This document shows positions 8,910 to 18,011 of a stretch of DNA of 64,000 nt, piece by piece (the first letter of the stretch is position 1; each line of letters opens with the position of its first letter). The position numbers and the translations under genes were made by a program. This DNA comes from Rhizobium favelukesii (lineage in GTDB: Bacteria; Pseudomonadota; Alphaproteobacteria; Rhizobiales; Rhizobiaceae), in the NCBI RefSeq assembly GCF_000577275.2, contig NZ_HG916852.1:1057001-1121000 (forward strand), in the 5' to 3' direction. The notes under the pieces were generated by a model. It did not search any database, was not told where the DNA came from, and saw nothing but the letters and a program-made list of their open reading frames with translations.

Positions 8910-9830
8910 TTGAAAATCGGTATCGTATTGAATCCGGCGTCGGGCCGTCGCGGGAAGAGGTTGTTCTGGTCGGCGCTGCGGCGCGCCATCGAGGCGAGAT
9001 TCACCGATCTTAGCCTGCGTGAAACCAAGGGTTTCGGCGATGCCGAACGCTTCGGGCGCGAGCTGGCGGATGACGGGGCCGATCTGGTGATCGCCGTCGG
9101 TGGCGACGGGACGATCGGCGAGGTCGCCGGCGGCATTCTGAAGTCGCATCGGCCGGCCACGGCTTTCTCTTTCATCGCCACTGGCACCGGATGTGATTTC
9201 GCCCGCAATTTTCCGATGTCGCGCGATCCTGCCAAGATTGCCCATGAGCTGATCTCTCCTTGCGTTCGGCAGATCGATGCCGGATTGCTCACCTGCGACG
9301 ATGAGGACGGCGATACGGTCGCGCGCCACTTCGCCAACATCGCGAGCTTTGGCGTGTCCGGTCATATCGTGCGTGCCGTCAATGCGGCGCGCAGGGGCAG
9401 ACGCCTGACGGGACCGACAGTTTTTTTCTTCCACAGCCTGCTGCAGATCCTGCGCTACAAGCCTCCCAATATCCGCCTTCGGCTCGATGAAGAGAATATT
9501 TACGAGGGTCCGATCACGGCGGTCGCCGTTGCCAATGGCGCCTGGTTCGGTGGCGGCATGATGGTGGCTCCCGACGCGGATGTCGCCGATGGCCTGTTTG
9601 ACGTGGTCATCATCCGCGGTGCGGGCAGGCTGAAGGTGCTGTCGCTGATGAACAGCATCTACAGTGGCGGCCACCTCAAGAGCCCGCTTGTCAGCATCCA
9701 TCGCGCCAGGCTCGTTGAGGCTTGGCCGATTGGCAAGGCCGCGGTCCCGATCGACAGCGACGGCGAGGCGCCCGGGCAGCTCCCGGCGCGTTTCGAGATT
9801 TTGTCGGGCGCCCTCAGCTTGAAAGTGTAG
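8910..9830 (+). CDS. Diacylglycerol/lipid kinase family protein
   Basis: A DAGK_cat lipid kinase of about 306 residues. The nucleotide-binding core is IGIVLNPASGRRG at the N-terminus and VIAVGGDGTIGEVAGGIL near residue 60, the GGDGT motif of diacylglycerol and sphingosine kinases. The C-terminal half has the NGAWFGGGMMVAPDADVADGLFDVVII block typical of the YegS/DagK group. I prefer the TTG at 8910 because GGGGAG precedes it by ten bases; an ATG at 8880 adds ten residues but has no visible ribosome site. The substrate lipid cannot be told from sequence. It follows the lipoprotein gene by 55 bases and may be co-transcribed. Confidence 0.88.
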   Translation: MKIGIVLNPASGRRGKRLFWSALRRAIEARFTDLSLRETKGFGDAERFGRELADDGADLVIAVGGDGTIGEVAGGILKSHRPATAFSFIATGTGCDFARNFPMSRDPAKIAHELISPCVRQIDAGLLTCDDEDGDTVARHFANIASFGVSGHIVRAVNAARRGRRLTGPTVFFFHSLLQILRYKPPNIRLRLDEENIYEGPITAVAVANGAWFGGGMMVAPDADVADGLFDVVIIRGAGRLKVLSLMNSIYSGGHLKSPLVSIHRARLVEAWPIGKAAVPIDSDGEAPGQLPARFEILSGALSLKV

Positions 9831-10084
9831 TCTTTGCGGAGGAATTTGTGACCGGCCTCGAAAACCGCCGCCTGGTCAAGCTGGGCGCCGGCGCACACTC
9901 CCCGCAGGAAGATCACCCGAGGGATCGGCAGGGCCGTGGCTCAGTGAATGACCGAACACGGCTTATGCAACAGCGCAGATCTGCGGGAAAGCAAAGGTTC
10001 GGAGCCAGATCCACGATGCCCCCTGTGGAATTGCGCGTGAGCCAGCGAAAAGCCGCTCGTTGCAGCAGGCCGCGAGCGGCTATC

Positions 10085-10966
10085 TTATGCGAAGTTCAAC
10101 CCTTCTATGCGTGCCTGAACCGTCGCGCCGAGGTTGTTTTCGTGGCATTTCTCATAGAATTCCACCACGTGCTGTGCCATGTCGGCCGGGATTGCGACGA
10201 AATCCTGAAGCCGAAGGCCAGTTGATTTACCTAGCTCGGGATTCGCTAACTGTGCCTCGCTTAAATTTGCGACGCAGCCGGCCAATGCTTTGAAGTATAA
10301 CAAGTTGTCGTTCACTGTCGAAGGAGAGAGCGTCCTTCCATGGGCAGGGATGACGAATTCTGCGTCCAAGTCGCGTATTCGTTTGAGGGATGAGCAGATC
10401 AGCCGAAGATCACGCGCATTTCTGCCCCAGACCTCCGGGATGGGGTGCTCCACGGCGTCAACGGCCAAGCACACGCGGATTTCAGGAATCCATACCGCAA
10501 TATGGTCAGGCGTATGCCCCGGTGTATGAATCAATTCGAGCGTGAGATCGCCGCCATGAAGGACCGTTGAACCTGAAAAGGTAATGTCTGGACCTATGAG
10601 TTCGACGTTTCGAAATCGCGAATCCTCACGTGTCTTATCTTTCAGAGCTTGAAGAGAAGACGGATCACTCAACCGTTCACGCGCTGCAGCGTGGGCCACA
10701 ACAAGGGCTTTCCCTGCAATCGCGGCGTTACCCCAGAAGTGATCCCAGTCCATGTGGGAGTTCACGACGACCAAGGGACGTGCGCGCACTTCCTCACCAA
10801 GTAGGTCCAGCGCCATCCGGCACTGCTCAGGCGTTCCGAGAGTGTCGATCAGGACGTTCAATCTCTCGGTGCGTACGAACATGGCATCAACTTCGTCTCC
10901 TGCCCTGACAACGGTGATCCGATCGTCGAGTTCGGGAAGAGAGCACAATTCCACGGAAACGTTCAT
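10085..10966 (-). CDS. Metallo-beta-lactamase fold hydrolase
   Basis: A 293-residue MBL-fold protein if started at the ATG at 10966. The metal motif is SHMDWDHFWGN (His71, Asp73, Asp75, His76), a variant of HxHxDH in which the second His is Asp. Later ligands are present as HTPGHTPDHIA (about 160-170), CLAVDAVE, and IPAHGRTL near the C-terminus. The family hydrolyses ester, amide or thioester bonds with one or two metals; nothing here gives the substrate. The open frame extends 76 codons upstream but that part is Arg-rich and looks non-coding. Flanking gaps of 210-250 bases suggest it stands alone. Confidence 0.82.
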   Translation of the reverse strand: MNVSVELCSLPELDDRITVVRAGDEVDAMFVRTERLNVLIDTLGTPEQCRMALDLLGEEVRARPLVVVNSHMDWDHFWGNAAIAGKALVVAHAAARERLSDPSSLQALKDKTREDSRFRNVELIGPDITFSGSTVLHGGDLTLELIHTPGHTPDHIAVWIPEIRVCLAVDAVEHPIPEVWGRNARDLRLICSSLKRIRDLDAEFVIPAHGRTLSPSTVNDNLLYFKALAGCVANLSEAQLANPELGKSTGLRLQDFVAIPADMAQHVVEFYEKCHENNLGATVQARIEGLNFA

Positions 10967-11175
10967 GCGAGACAGCCCCACTGGACGGAGATTGTTGCTT
11001 CGATATCTGAATAGGTCCGCTTCGTCGCAGAGAGCAGACGTTCCGCTGCGACGGCGCAATTTATCGCAGTTCCCGCCGAAAAGGGGGCGCAGAGCTTCGA
11101 CTTCTGGTACCGGCTGGGAACTAGCTTCGAATAGGGCTGGGCGCGAGCGCCGCCTGCGCTCGAGAGCAAGCTGAG

Positions 11176-11865
11176 TTACAAAACGCCTTCCCACTCGGCG
11201 AGTGCGGCGACGACGCCGGGCAGATCGCTCATGCGGGAAATCACCGTTTCAGCACCGGCATCGGTCAGTTTGTCGGCATGGGCGGGATAGGTGTGCGAGG
11301 CGCCGGTAAAGCCGATGACGCGCATGCCCGCAGCCCGCGCGGCGTGGATGCCATGAACGGAATCTTCGACGACAACGGCGCGATCAGGCGAAACGCCCAT
11401 CTGCTTGGCGCCGTGCAGGAAGATATCCGGCTTCGGCTTCACGCGATCGGGCCCGAGGTCCTTCGCCGAGAAGATGTGGGGCGCAAAGAGGGGCTTCAAG
11501 CCCACCTTGCCGAGCATCATGTCGAGCCGCGCGCTGCCGGAGTTCGAGCAGATGCAACGCTTCAGCTTCAGTCGCGAAATCGCGGTTTCGGCGCCTGATA
11601 TCGCCTGCACTTCTTGCTCCAGACGGAGATCGAGCAACGTCTCGGACTTATCAAGCAGGGAGGCCGGAATCGGAATGCTGGCCTCGCGCTCGACCTGGAA
11701 GAGAATGTTCTGCCAAGTCATGCCCGCGAAGCGCTCGCCCATTTCCTCGACGCTGATCGGGTAGCCCGCTTCGGTGAGAAGCTTGGATTCCACATCCGCA
11801 GCGATGATTTCCGAATCGACCAGAACGCCGTCGCAGTCGAAGATGATGAGGTCGAAGCCGTCCAT
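11176..11865 (-). CDS. HAD-superfamily hydrolase (beta-phosphoglucomutase/phosphatase-like)
   Basis: A 229-residue HAD hydrolase of subfamily IA. Motif I is FDCDGVLVDSE (Asp9 nucleophile), motif II is CSNSG, motif III lysine lies near KPKPDIFLHGA, and motif IV is VVVEDSVHGIHAARAAGM. The small cap domain between motifs I and II (EIIAADVESKLLTEAGYPIS) resembles those of beta-phosphoglucomutase and phosphoglycolate phosphatase relatives. It dephosphorylates small phosphorylated metabolites, probably sugars; the substrate is unassigned. It is not tightly linked to either neighbour. Confidence 0.9.
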   Translation of the reverse strand: MDGFDLIIFDCDGVLVDSEIIAADVESKLLTEAGYPISVEEMGERFAGMTWQNILFQVEREASIPIPASLLDKSETLLDLRLEQEVQAISGAETAISRLKLKRCICSNSGSARLDMMLGKVGLKPLFAPHIFSAKDLGPDRVKPKPDIFLHGAKQMGVSPDRAVVVEDSVHGIHAARAAGMRVIGFTGASHTYPAHADKLTDAGAETVISRMSDLPGVVAALAEWEGVL

Positions 11866-11985
11866 TTACTCGCGCCTTGTTTGGGATGATGCCCCTTTAC
11901 ACGATGCCTGGGCGAAGCTCAACCGATAGCAGGGCATGGCTGGATTGCGCGCCGCGGGCGGCTTGGATCTTGCGGTCGTTCGCAG

Positions 11986-12672
11986 CTATTTGGTGGCGGG
12001 AAACAGGGCAAGAAACTGTCGTTCGCCTTCCGGGGAAAATATGACGGAGCGGCTTTCCGCGGTGCGACGGGCCCAACCCGTCTCCAGGAAATTGGAAAGC
12101 AGCGCCTTGCCGAGGCTGCCGGCCAGATGCGCCCGTCGCTCGCTCCAGTCCAGGCAAGAGCGGCAGAGCGGTCGGCGCGACGACTTCAGGGCGTGCACAT
12201 CTATGCCGATGCGCTTCAGTTCGCTTTCGCCGTTCTCCGTTAATGCAAGGCCTTCGCCGATCGCATCGATCGCGCCCCGGGCAATCAGGCTGTCCAGCAT
12301 CCGCACGCCGTAATCGCCGGCGAGGTGATCGTAGCAGATGCGGGCTTTGCGCAAGGCCGGCTCCTTCGGCCCTGGCTTGTGGCGCAGATGGCCGCGCCCT
12401 GCCGCAAAGCCCATGATGCTTTCCAGGAATTTGCCGACGCTGTCATCTGCCAAGGTGAAATAGCGATGGCGGCCCTGCTTGCGTTGCGCGAGGAGATTGC
12501 CTGCCTCGAGCTTGGCGAGGTGCGTGCTTGCCGTCTGCACAGTAATGCCGCCCACCGCTGCGAGCTCTGTCGCCGTCAACGCCTTGCCGCCCATTAGCGC
12601 GGTCAGCATGTTGGCACGGGCGGGGTCGCCGATCAGCGCACCGATCTGGGCTATGTCAGGTCCTTCATTCAT
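11986..12672 (-). CDS. ArsR-type winged-helix regulator
   Basis: A 228-residue protein with an N-terminal winged helix (about 10-85): IGDPARANMLTALMGGKALTATELAAVGGITVQTASTHLAKLEAGNLLAQRKQGRHRYFTL, a clear ArsR HTH with recognition helix TVQTASTHL and wing. The C-terminal 130 residues form a second domain with RICYDHLAGDYGVRMLDSL and Cys pair CRSCLDWSERR, more than a minimal ArsR, as in the longer rhizobial ArsR proteins. It diverges from the small monooxygenase-like pair at 12745, and an inverted repeat lies between them, so it probably controls that pair and itself. The inducer is unknown. Confidence 0.87.
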   Translation of the reverse strand: MNEGPDIAQIGALIGDPARANMLTALMGGKALTATELAAVGGITVQTASTHLAKLEAGNLLAQRKQGRHRYFTLADDSVGKFLESIMGFAAGRGHLRHKPGPKEPALRKARICYDHLAGDYGVRMLDSLIARGAIDAIGEGLALTENGESELKRIGIDVHALKSSRRPLCRSCLDWSERRAHLAGSLGKALLSNFLETGWARRTAESRSVIFSPEGERQFLALFPATK

Positions 12673-12673
12673 A

Positions 12674-12691
12674 CTTCGATCTTAACCGAAG
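12674..12691. promoter_or_regulatory. Candidate operator of the ArsR-type regulator
   Basis: Inverted repeat CTTCG-N8-CGAAG immediately upstream of the regulator start and 54 bases before the divergent NIPSNAP gene. ArsR proteins usually bind imperfect palindromes in exactly this place. Arms are only five bases, so this is suggestive. Confidence 0.4.
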
Positions 12692-12744
12692 CATCGTCGT
12701 CGGGCAATGTGCGAAAACTGTTTCCAGATAACAAGGAGACGACG

Positions 12745-13074
12745 ATGATTACCTGTTTCATCCGCTATGAGATCGATCCGTTCAAGAAGGACGCCTTTGC
12801 CGAATATGCCCGCAACTGGGGCCAGGCGATCCCGCGCAATGGTGCCGATCTGATCGGTTATTTCGCACCGCATGAGGGCTCGGCGACGACCGCCTACGGC
12901 GTCTACAACATCGAGAGCCTCGCCGCTTACGAAGCCTATCGCGTTCGTCTTGCGACCGATCCGCTCGGCAAGGAAAACTACGAGTTTGCCAAACGCGAAC
13001 GTTTTCTCCTGAAGGAAGATCGCATCTTCCTCAGGAACATTTCCCTGCCTCACGCAAAGCTGGTGATGCCATGA
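12745..13074 (+). CDS. NIPSNAP family protein
   Basis: A 109-residue dimeric alpha/beta-barrel (ferredoxin-like) protein. MITCFIRYEIDPFKKDAFAEYARNWGQAIPRNGADLIGYFAPHEGS is the characteristic NIPSNAP N-terminus, and the FLRNISLPHAKL end is typical of the bacterial group. The ATG at 12745 is preceded by AAGGAG; the longer frame has no such site. Function in bacteria is unknown, though the fold is shared with small heme- or quinone-acting monooxygenases. Its stop overlaps the next start by four bases (ATGA), so the two are translated together, probably under the divergent ArsR regulator. Confidence 0.88.
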   Translation: MITCFIRYEIDPFKKDAFAEYARNWGQAIPRNGADLIGYFAPHEGSATTAYGVYNIESLAAYEAYRVRLATDPLGKENYEFAKRERFLLKEDRIFLRNISLPHAKLVMP

Positions 13075-13424
13075 TCGCTGTAATCTTCGAAGTTCTGCCC
13101 TTCATGGGCGAACGCCACACCTATCTCGATCTCGCCGGCGAGCTTCGGGGTGAACTGGAAAAGATCGACGGCTTCATCTCGATCGAGCGCTTCGAAAGCC
13201 TTACCAACCGCGGCAAGCTGCTCTCGCTGTCCTTCTGGCGCGATGAAGAGGCAGTAAGGGCATGGCGAAACCTGGAGGCACATCGCGCCGCCCAGCACGC
13301 CGGCCGCAACGGTATCTTCGCGGACTATCGGCTGCGCATCGGCCATATCGTCCGCGACTACGGCATGAACGAGCGAGCGGAAGCTCCCGCCGATAGCCGC
13401 AAGGAGCATGACGTCGCGGCTTAG
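13071..13424 (+). CDS. Antibiotic biosynthesis monooxygenase (ABM) domain protein
   Basis: A 117-residue single-domain protein. The pattern IAVIFEVLPFMGERHTYLDLAGELRGELEKIDGFISIERFESLTNRGKLLSLSFWRDEEAVRAWRNLEAHRAAQHAGRNGIFADYRLRIGHIVRDYG is the ABM ferredoxin-like fold, including the SFWRDEEAVRAWR block and the HRxAQ stretch. Members oxidise aromatic or quinone compounds without metal or flavin, or degrade heme; no residue here fixes the substrate. It is coupled by a four-base overlap to the NIPSNAP gene. Its 3' end lies next to the degraded HEPN toxin. Confidence 0.88.
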   Translation: MIAVIFEVLPFMGERHTYLDLAGELRGELEKIDGFISIERFESLTNRGKLLSLSFWRDEEAVRAWRNLEAHRAAQHAGRNGIFADYRLRIGHIVRDYGMNERAEAPADSRKEHDVAA

Positions 13425-13442
13425 ATTAGGCCCCGTTCGCGA

Positions 13443-13643
13443 AACGCACAGAATGTCGATGGCGCCGCGGAGCCGCGCAATCTCATCGACGATTACACCC
13501 CAAAATATCTTGCCGGAGAGACCGTGATATTCGTGGCGTCCGCCGTTTCCGATTGCTTTGATCTGCGGCCAAGGAACCTCTGGACGGATTGCCTTGACGT
13601 CTTCTGGCAGGGCTCGGCTTGCGTGCCGGATTTCGCGCGGCAT
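13443..13643 (-). pseudogene. Remnant of a HEPN (HepT, DUF86) toxin
   Basis: Read on the reverse strand from the ATG at 13643, the sequence encodes MPREIRHASRALPEDVKA, then IRPEVPWPQIKAIGNGGRHEYHG and IFWGVIVDEIARLRGAIDIL. This is the C-terminal half of a DUF86/HepT HEPN protein (SEASRxLPxxLK..xPEVPW..I.GIGNxLRHEYH..). The N-terminal half, about 45 residues, is missing right after MPR, and after GAIDIL the frame runs into sequence antisense to the ABM gene. The start overlaps the MNT stop (TGATG), as in intact MNT-HEPN pairs. The toxin is therefore inactivated by an internal deletion. Confidence 0.75.
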
Positions 13644-13936
13644 CAAAAGACCTGCCTGGTCGATTCTTCGATCCTTGATCGAAGGCGCGGATGCAAACCG
13701 TCACGCGTTGTAATGTCCACGGAGGCGTCAAGCCTTTCCCAGAGCATCAGCTTGATGCTGATCAGGTCGAAAGCGTTGAAACGACTGCTCGGGTCGTAAT
13801 CGATGAACAATCGATATCACCTTCCCGTTCCGCCTCATCACGGGAGACCGAGCCAAACAGATAAAGCGAAGTAGCACCGAGTGCGCGGATCGCTTCGGCG
13901 TTGCTCTTCAATCGTTCGATTGTTCGCTCCTTCCCA
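13643..13936 (-). pseudogene. Frameshifted MNT-domain nucleotidyltransferase (MntA antitoxin)
   Basis: The reverse strand reads ERTIERLKSNAEAIRALGATSLYLFGSVSRDEAEREGDID, then after one missing base near 13807 continues in another frame as LFIDYDPSSRFNAFDLISIK, then LMLWERLDASVDITTRDGLHP and RLRSRIEESTRQVF and a stop. The GSx10DxD nucleotidyltransferase motif (GS...GDID) and the DVTTRDxLHP block identify the MNT family, which AMPylates and neutralises the partner HEPN toxin. The single-base deletion breaks it at the catalytic site, and no clear start codon is visible upstream. It is paired with the HEPN remnant. Confidence 0.78.
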
Positions 13937-14017
13937 TGAAATCTGTCTCTAGCATTCCGCTGCGCTTTTCCACGAGACGAGTTATTTTCCTGAAATCGCT
14001 CATGCCTTCAGGCTTTG

Positions 14018-14038
14018 GTAACCAAACTGAGTAACCAT
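14018..14038 (+). promoter_or_regulatory. Candidate CtrA boxes upstream of ccrM
   Basis: Two near-copies of the alphaproteobacterial CtrA half-site TTAACCAT occur 13 bases apart: GTAACCAA (14018) and GTAACCAT (14031). They lie 42-60 bases before the ccrM start. CtrA activates ccrM late in the cell cycle in Caulobacter, and this placement fits, but each site has mismatches. Confidence 0.4.
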
Positions 14039-14067
14039 AACAGACAGTAAAAGCGTAATGTGTATGA

Positions 14068-15210
<1,143 letters not shown>

Positions 15211-15279
15211 CACCCGCTTCGACCTGACGAGACTGCCTTCTTCCGGTGTTTTGTACCTCCAGTTACGGAAGAAGGCCTG

Positions 15280-15316
15280 GCGCCCGGGGATCAACACCCC
15301 GGGCGCTCTTCATTTT
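15280..15316 (+). terminator. Rho-independent terminator after ccrM
   Basis: A perfect ten-base stem GCGCCCGGGG/CCCCGGGCGC (15280-15289, 15297-15306) with a seven-base loop is followed by a T-rich tract. It begins about 70 bases after the ccrM stop. Confidence 0.8.
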
Positions 15317-15387
15317 GGCTCGCGCGGCGGCGCAATTCCGTGTCATGTATCGGCGACTGATGATCCGAAGCAGGCAAGGAACCCGCC

Positions 15388-15855
15388 ATGTATTTTGCGA
15401 TCATACTGTTGCTGATGCTTGTTCTGCCGTTGGGCTCCGTTGTCGCCGAAGCGCTCTGGAGCACAGATGCAAACCTCGTCTTCCTCGTCGGAAAATGGTT
15501 CGTCTTCTGGGGCGTAGGCCTGCGTCTGCTTGTTGCCAGCCTGAAGCAGATCATCAATCCGGCCTTCACGGCCGAGACGATTTTCGGTGTGACCGATCAC
15601 AAAGCCCAGTCGCTGGTGCAGGAGATCGGCTTTGGCAACCTGTCGATCGGTATGTTCGGCGTGCTCAGCCTCTTCGAGCCGCAGTGGATTGTCCCGGCAG
15701 CGATGACCGGCAGCCTGTTCTACGGGCTTGCCGGTCTCAAGCATCTCCTTGAGCCGGCCAGAAACCGGTCGAGGAACATCGCCATGATCTCCGACCTGTG
15801 GCTCTCTTTTGTGCTCGTCTTCTATCTTTCCGCAGCGTTGTTTCAGAACACCTGA
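15388..15855 (+). CDS. DUF6790-like integral membrane protein
   Basis: A 155-residue protein with four predicted membrane helices (about 3-22, 30-50, 80-105, 125-150). Conserved features are the GKWFVFWGVGLRL segment, IFG at residue 66, and the polar pair ExGFGNLSIGMFGVL where EIGFGN enters the third helix. This pattern recalls the DUF6790 family of small bacterial membrane proteins, whose function is unknown; the assignment is from memory of the pattern. Its 3' end overlaps the convergent NTF2-like gene by 13 bases. Confidence 0.78.
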   Translation: MYFAIILLLMLVLPLGSVVAEALWSTDANLVFLVGKWFVFWGVGLRLLVASLKQIINPAFTAETIFGVTDHKAQSLVQEIGFGNLSIGMFGVLSLFEPQWIVPAAMTGSLFYGLAGLKHLLEPARNRSRNIAMISDLWLSFVLVFYLSAALFQNT

Positions 15856-16208
15856 TAGTCCGTCACTTCGACGTGGGTGACACGACCATCTTCGTTGAAG
15901 GTGATCGTCTCTTCGCCCTCCCGCACCAACGGTTTTCCCGTTTTGCTGTGCGTCGCGCGAACCGACCACACGGCGCGGCCGGCATTCGGGCTGACCTTCT
16001 CGACCAGCGTGTCGATTGCCGTCTGGTCCGGGTAGTCGTCGAAATACTTGCAGAAGGCGACCATGATGTCGGCTCGCCCGGAAAGGCTTCCAACACCATT
16101 CGAGACATAGGTCGCATCCTGCGCGAAGCAGTTCTCGATCGTATCGAAATCCAGCGCATTGATGGCGCCGTGGAAGCGCTTGATTTCCTCAACCGGATCG
16201 AATGCCAT
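15843..16208 (-). CDS. NTF2-like (SnoaL-type) fold protein
   Basis: A 121-residue single-domain protein with the NTF2 cone fold signature: IKRFHGAINALDFDTIENCFAQDATYVSNGVGSLSGRADIMVAFCKYF, where the early helix, the FAxDATY turn and the GRADI segment are typical. The last strands (ETITFNEDGRVTHVEVTDYQVF) complete the sheet. Family members include isomerases, hydrolases and ligand-binding proteins, so no reaction can be assigned. It starts two bases after the HAD stop, making it the third gene of a mutY-HAD-NTF2 operon. Confidence 0.85.
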   Translation of the reverse strand: MAFDPVEEIKRFHGAINALDFDTIENCFAQDATYVSNGVGSLSGRADIMVAFCKYFDDYPDQTAIDTLVEKVSPNAGRAVWSVRATHSKTGKPLVREGEETITFNEDGRVTHVEVTDYQVF

Positions 16209-16210
16209 GG

Positions 16211-16819
16211 TCAGACCCTGACGCCGCGCGCTGCAAGATCGGCACGCAGCTTGTCGGCGCCGGTAAAGAGAACCGCATCCCAGCCGGCGGCTTTGGCGCC
16301 CTCGACGTTGGGGGCGGAGTCGTCGATGAAGATCGTCGCCGCCGGCTTGAGGCCGAAGCTCTTCGCATGCGTTTCGTAGATCGCGATATCGGGCTTGATC
16401 AGGCCGACGTCGCCGGAGACCGTGACGCCGCGCGGCTTGGTCAGGAACGGGAAGCGGACCTGTGCCTCGCGGAAGGTGTCGGATGCGAAGTTGGTGAGCA
16501 TCGTCACATCCTTGCCGTCGGCAATCAGGCCCTCCATGATCGCGACGCTGTCGTCGTAGGAGTGCGGGACCATCTCATGCCAGTGCTTCCGGAACGCGCG
16601 GATATGCTCCTCACGATCCGGATGAACCTCGATCAGCAGGGCTTCGGCATCGGCCCAAGTGCGGCCGCGGTCCTGCTCGACGTTCCAATCATGGGTGCAG
16701 ACATTCTCGAAGAACCACTTGCGCTCGCCATCATCAGGAATGAGGCGGCTGAATGGAATACTCGGATCGTAATGGATGAGAACTTTTCCGATGTCGAAAA
16801 CAATATGATCAATGGGCAT
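16211..16819 (-). CDS. HAD-superfamily hydrolase (YihX-like)
   Basis: A 202-residue HAD hydrolase. Motif I is VFDIGKVLIHYD, in which the second catalytic Asp of DxD is replaced by Gly in the order D-I-G-K-V, the pattern of the YihX/epoxide-hydrolase-N-like HAD subgroup. Motif II is MLTNFAS, motif III includes KPDIAIYE, and motif IV is IFIDDSAPNVEGAKAAGW. YihX dephosphorylates alpha-glucose-1-phosphate in E. coli, but other members differ. It lies three bases after mutY and two before the NTF2-like gene. Confidence 0.88.
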   Translation of the reverse strand: MPIDHIVFDIGKVLIHYDPSIPFSRLIPDDGERKWFFENVCTHDWNVEQDRGRTWADAEALLIEVHPDREEHIRAFRKHWHEMVPHSYDDSVAIMEGLIADGKDVTMLTNFASDTFREAQVRFPFLTKPRGVTVSGDVGLIKPDIAIYETHAKSFGLKPAATIFIDDSAPNVEGAKAAGWDAVLFTGADKLRADLAARGVRV

Positions 16820-16822
16820 CGA

Positions 16823-17917
16823 TTAATCCTTGGCATGTTTGAACGCGAGCGGGATAGCCGCGGCGATTGCTTTTTTCATGACAGTCGGCAGCGCCTGCGA
16901 GTCAAGATTTGTAACCGCTTCCCACCAACCGTTATCTGTTTGAATTAGAGAAGCGATCGCGGCCCGGTAGATCGAAAGCCGGAGTTCGAAATGGGTGAAG
17001 ACGTGGATCACTGTCCCGCAAGGCTCCCAGGCTGCCGGGAAAGGCGCCGCATCGGCCGACGTCGCTCCGTCCTGTCGCGCCGTCCAATTCGTCGTCGGCA
17101 CTTCGGTCATGCCGCCGAGCAGGCCGCTCTCGATGCGCCGCCGTAGCAAAATGTCGCCATCCGCCGTCACCGCGATGAAGGCTGCGCCATGGCGAACCGG
17201 CTTTTCTTTCTTGGTCGCCTTGACCGGGAAATGCTCGGGATCGTGCAGGCGCAACGCTTCGCACGATCCCCGGAAGGGACAGAGCGAACAAGCTGGCCGC
17301 TTCGGCGTGCAGATGGTGGCACCGAGATCCATCATTGCCTGCGCAAAGTCGCCGGGCCGGTGCTGCGGCGTCAGTAGCCCAACCTTCTGCTTGATCAGTG
17401 GCTTGGCTGTGGGCAGCGGCGCGGCGATCGCGAAGAGGCGGGAGATCACACGCTCGACATTGCCGTCCATGACCGCGGCTTGCCGGTTGAAGGCGATCGC
17501 CGCCACTGCGGCAGCGGTATAGTCGCCGATGCCGGGAAGCGATTTCAGACCCTCTTCGGTGCTTGGAAAGACGCCATCATGGTCGCGTGCCACGGCCTCG
17601 GCGCATTTCTTGAGGTTGCGGGCGCGGGCGTAATATCCGAGCCCGGCCCAAGCCGCCATCACGTCTTCGCTGGCGGCATCGGCAAGATCCCGCACGGTCG
17701 GCCAGCGTGCCAGGAAGTTGGTGAAGTAGGGCTTTACCGCTGGCACCGTGGTCTGCTGCAACATCACCTCGGAGAGCCAGACATGATAAGGATCGGCCTT
17801 GATGCCGCGCGCCGCCATCGGCGGCGAAACCCGCCACGGCAGGTCGCGATGGTGCCGGTCATACCAGTCGAGAAGGGGCTTGGCGGCGCGCGCGTCCAGT
17901 GTCGTCGATGTCATCAT
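16823..17917 (-). CDS. mutY: A/G-specific adenine glycosylase
   Basis: Removes adenine mispaired with 8-oxoguanine in the GO repair system. The 364-residue protein carries the catalytic region SEVMLQQTTV (Glu), the helix-hairpin-helix LPGIGDYTAAAVAAIAF with its lysine position replaced as in MutY, the catalytic Asp in the VMDGNVERVISR block, and the 4Fe-4S cluster motif CTPKRPACSLCPFRGSC. The C-terminal third (about 230-355) is the Nudix-like domain that recognises 8-oxoguanine. It heads a reverse operon with a HAD hydrolase and an NTF2-like protein, and is divergent from the DUF721-dsbA-smc group. Two adjacent ATG codons begin it. Confidence 0.95.
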   Translation of the reverse strand: MMTSTTLDARAAKPLLDWYDRHHRDLPWRVSPPMAARGIKADPYHVWLSEVMLQQTTVPAVKPYFTNFLARWPTVRDLADAASEDVMAAWAGLGYYARARNLKKCAEAVARDHDGVFPSTEEGLKSLPGIGDYTAAAVAAIAFNRQAAVMDGNVERVISRLFAIAAPLPTAKPLIKQKVGLLTPQHRPGDFAQAMMDLGATICTPKRPACSLCPFRGSCEALRLHDPEHFPVKATKKEKPVRHGAAFIAVTADGDILLRRRIESGLLGGMTEVPTTNWTARQDGATSADAAPFPAAWEPCGTVIHVFTHFELRLSIYRAAIASLIQTDNGWWEAVTNLDSQALPTVMKKAIAAAIPLAFKHAKD

Positions 17918-18011
17918 TTGCCGTCGTCAGGGGAAGTGCCCTATACTTGGCGAAGCAATGCCGCGCGATCAAGGCAGTGGCGCCGGATGGCAGCGCGATG
18001 TGAAGGTTTCG

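Noticed and set aside
13050..13646. 198-codon reverse frame treated as an intact gene
   Set aside because: Only its first 65 residues resemble HEPN; the rest is antisense to the ABM gene.
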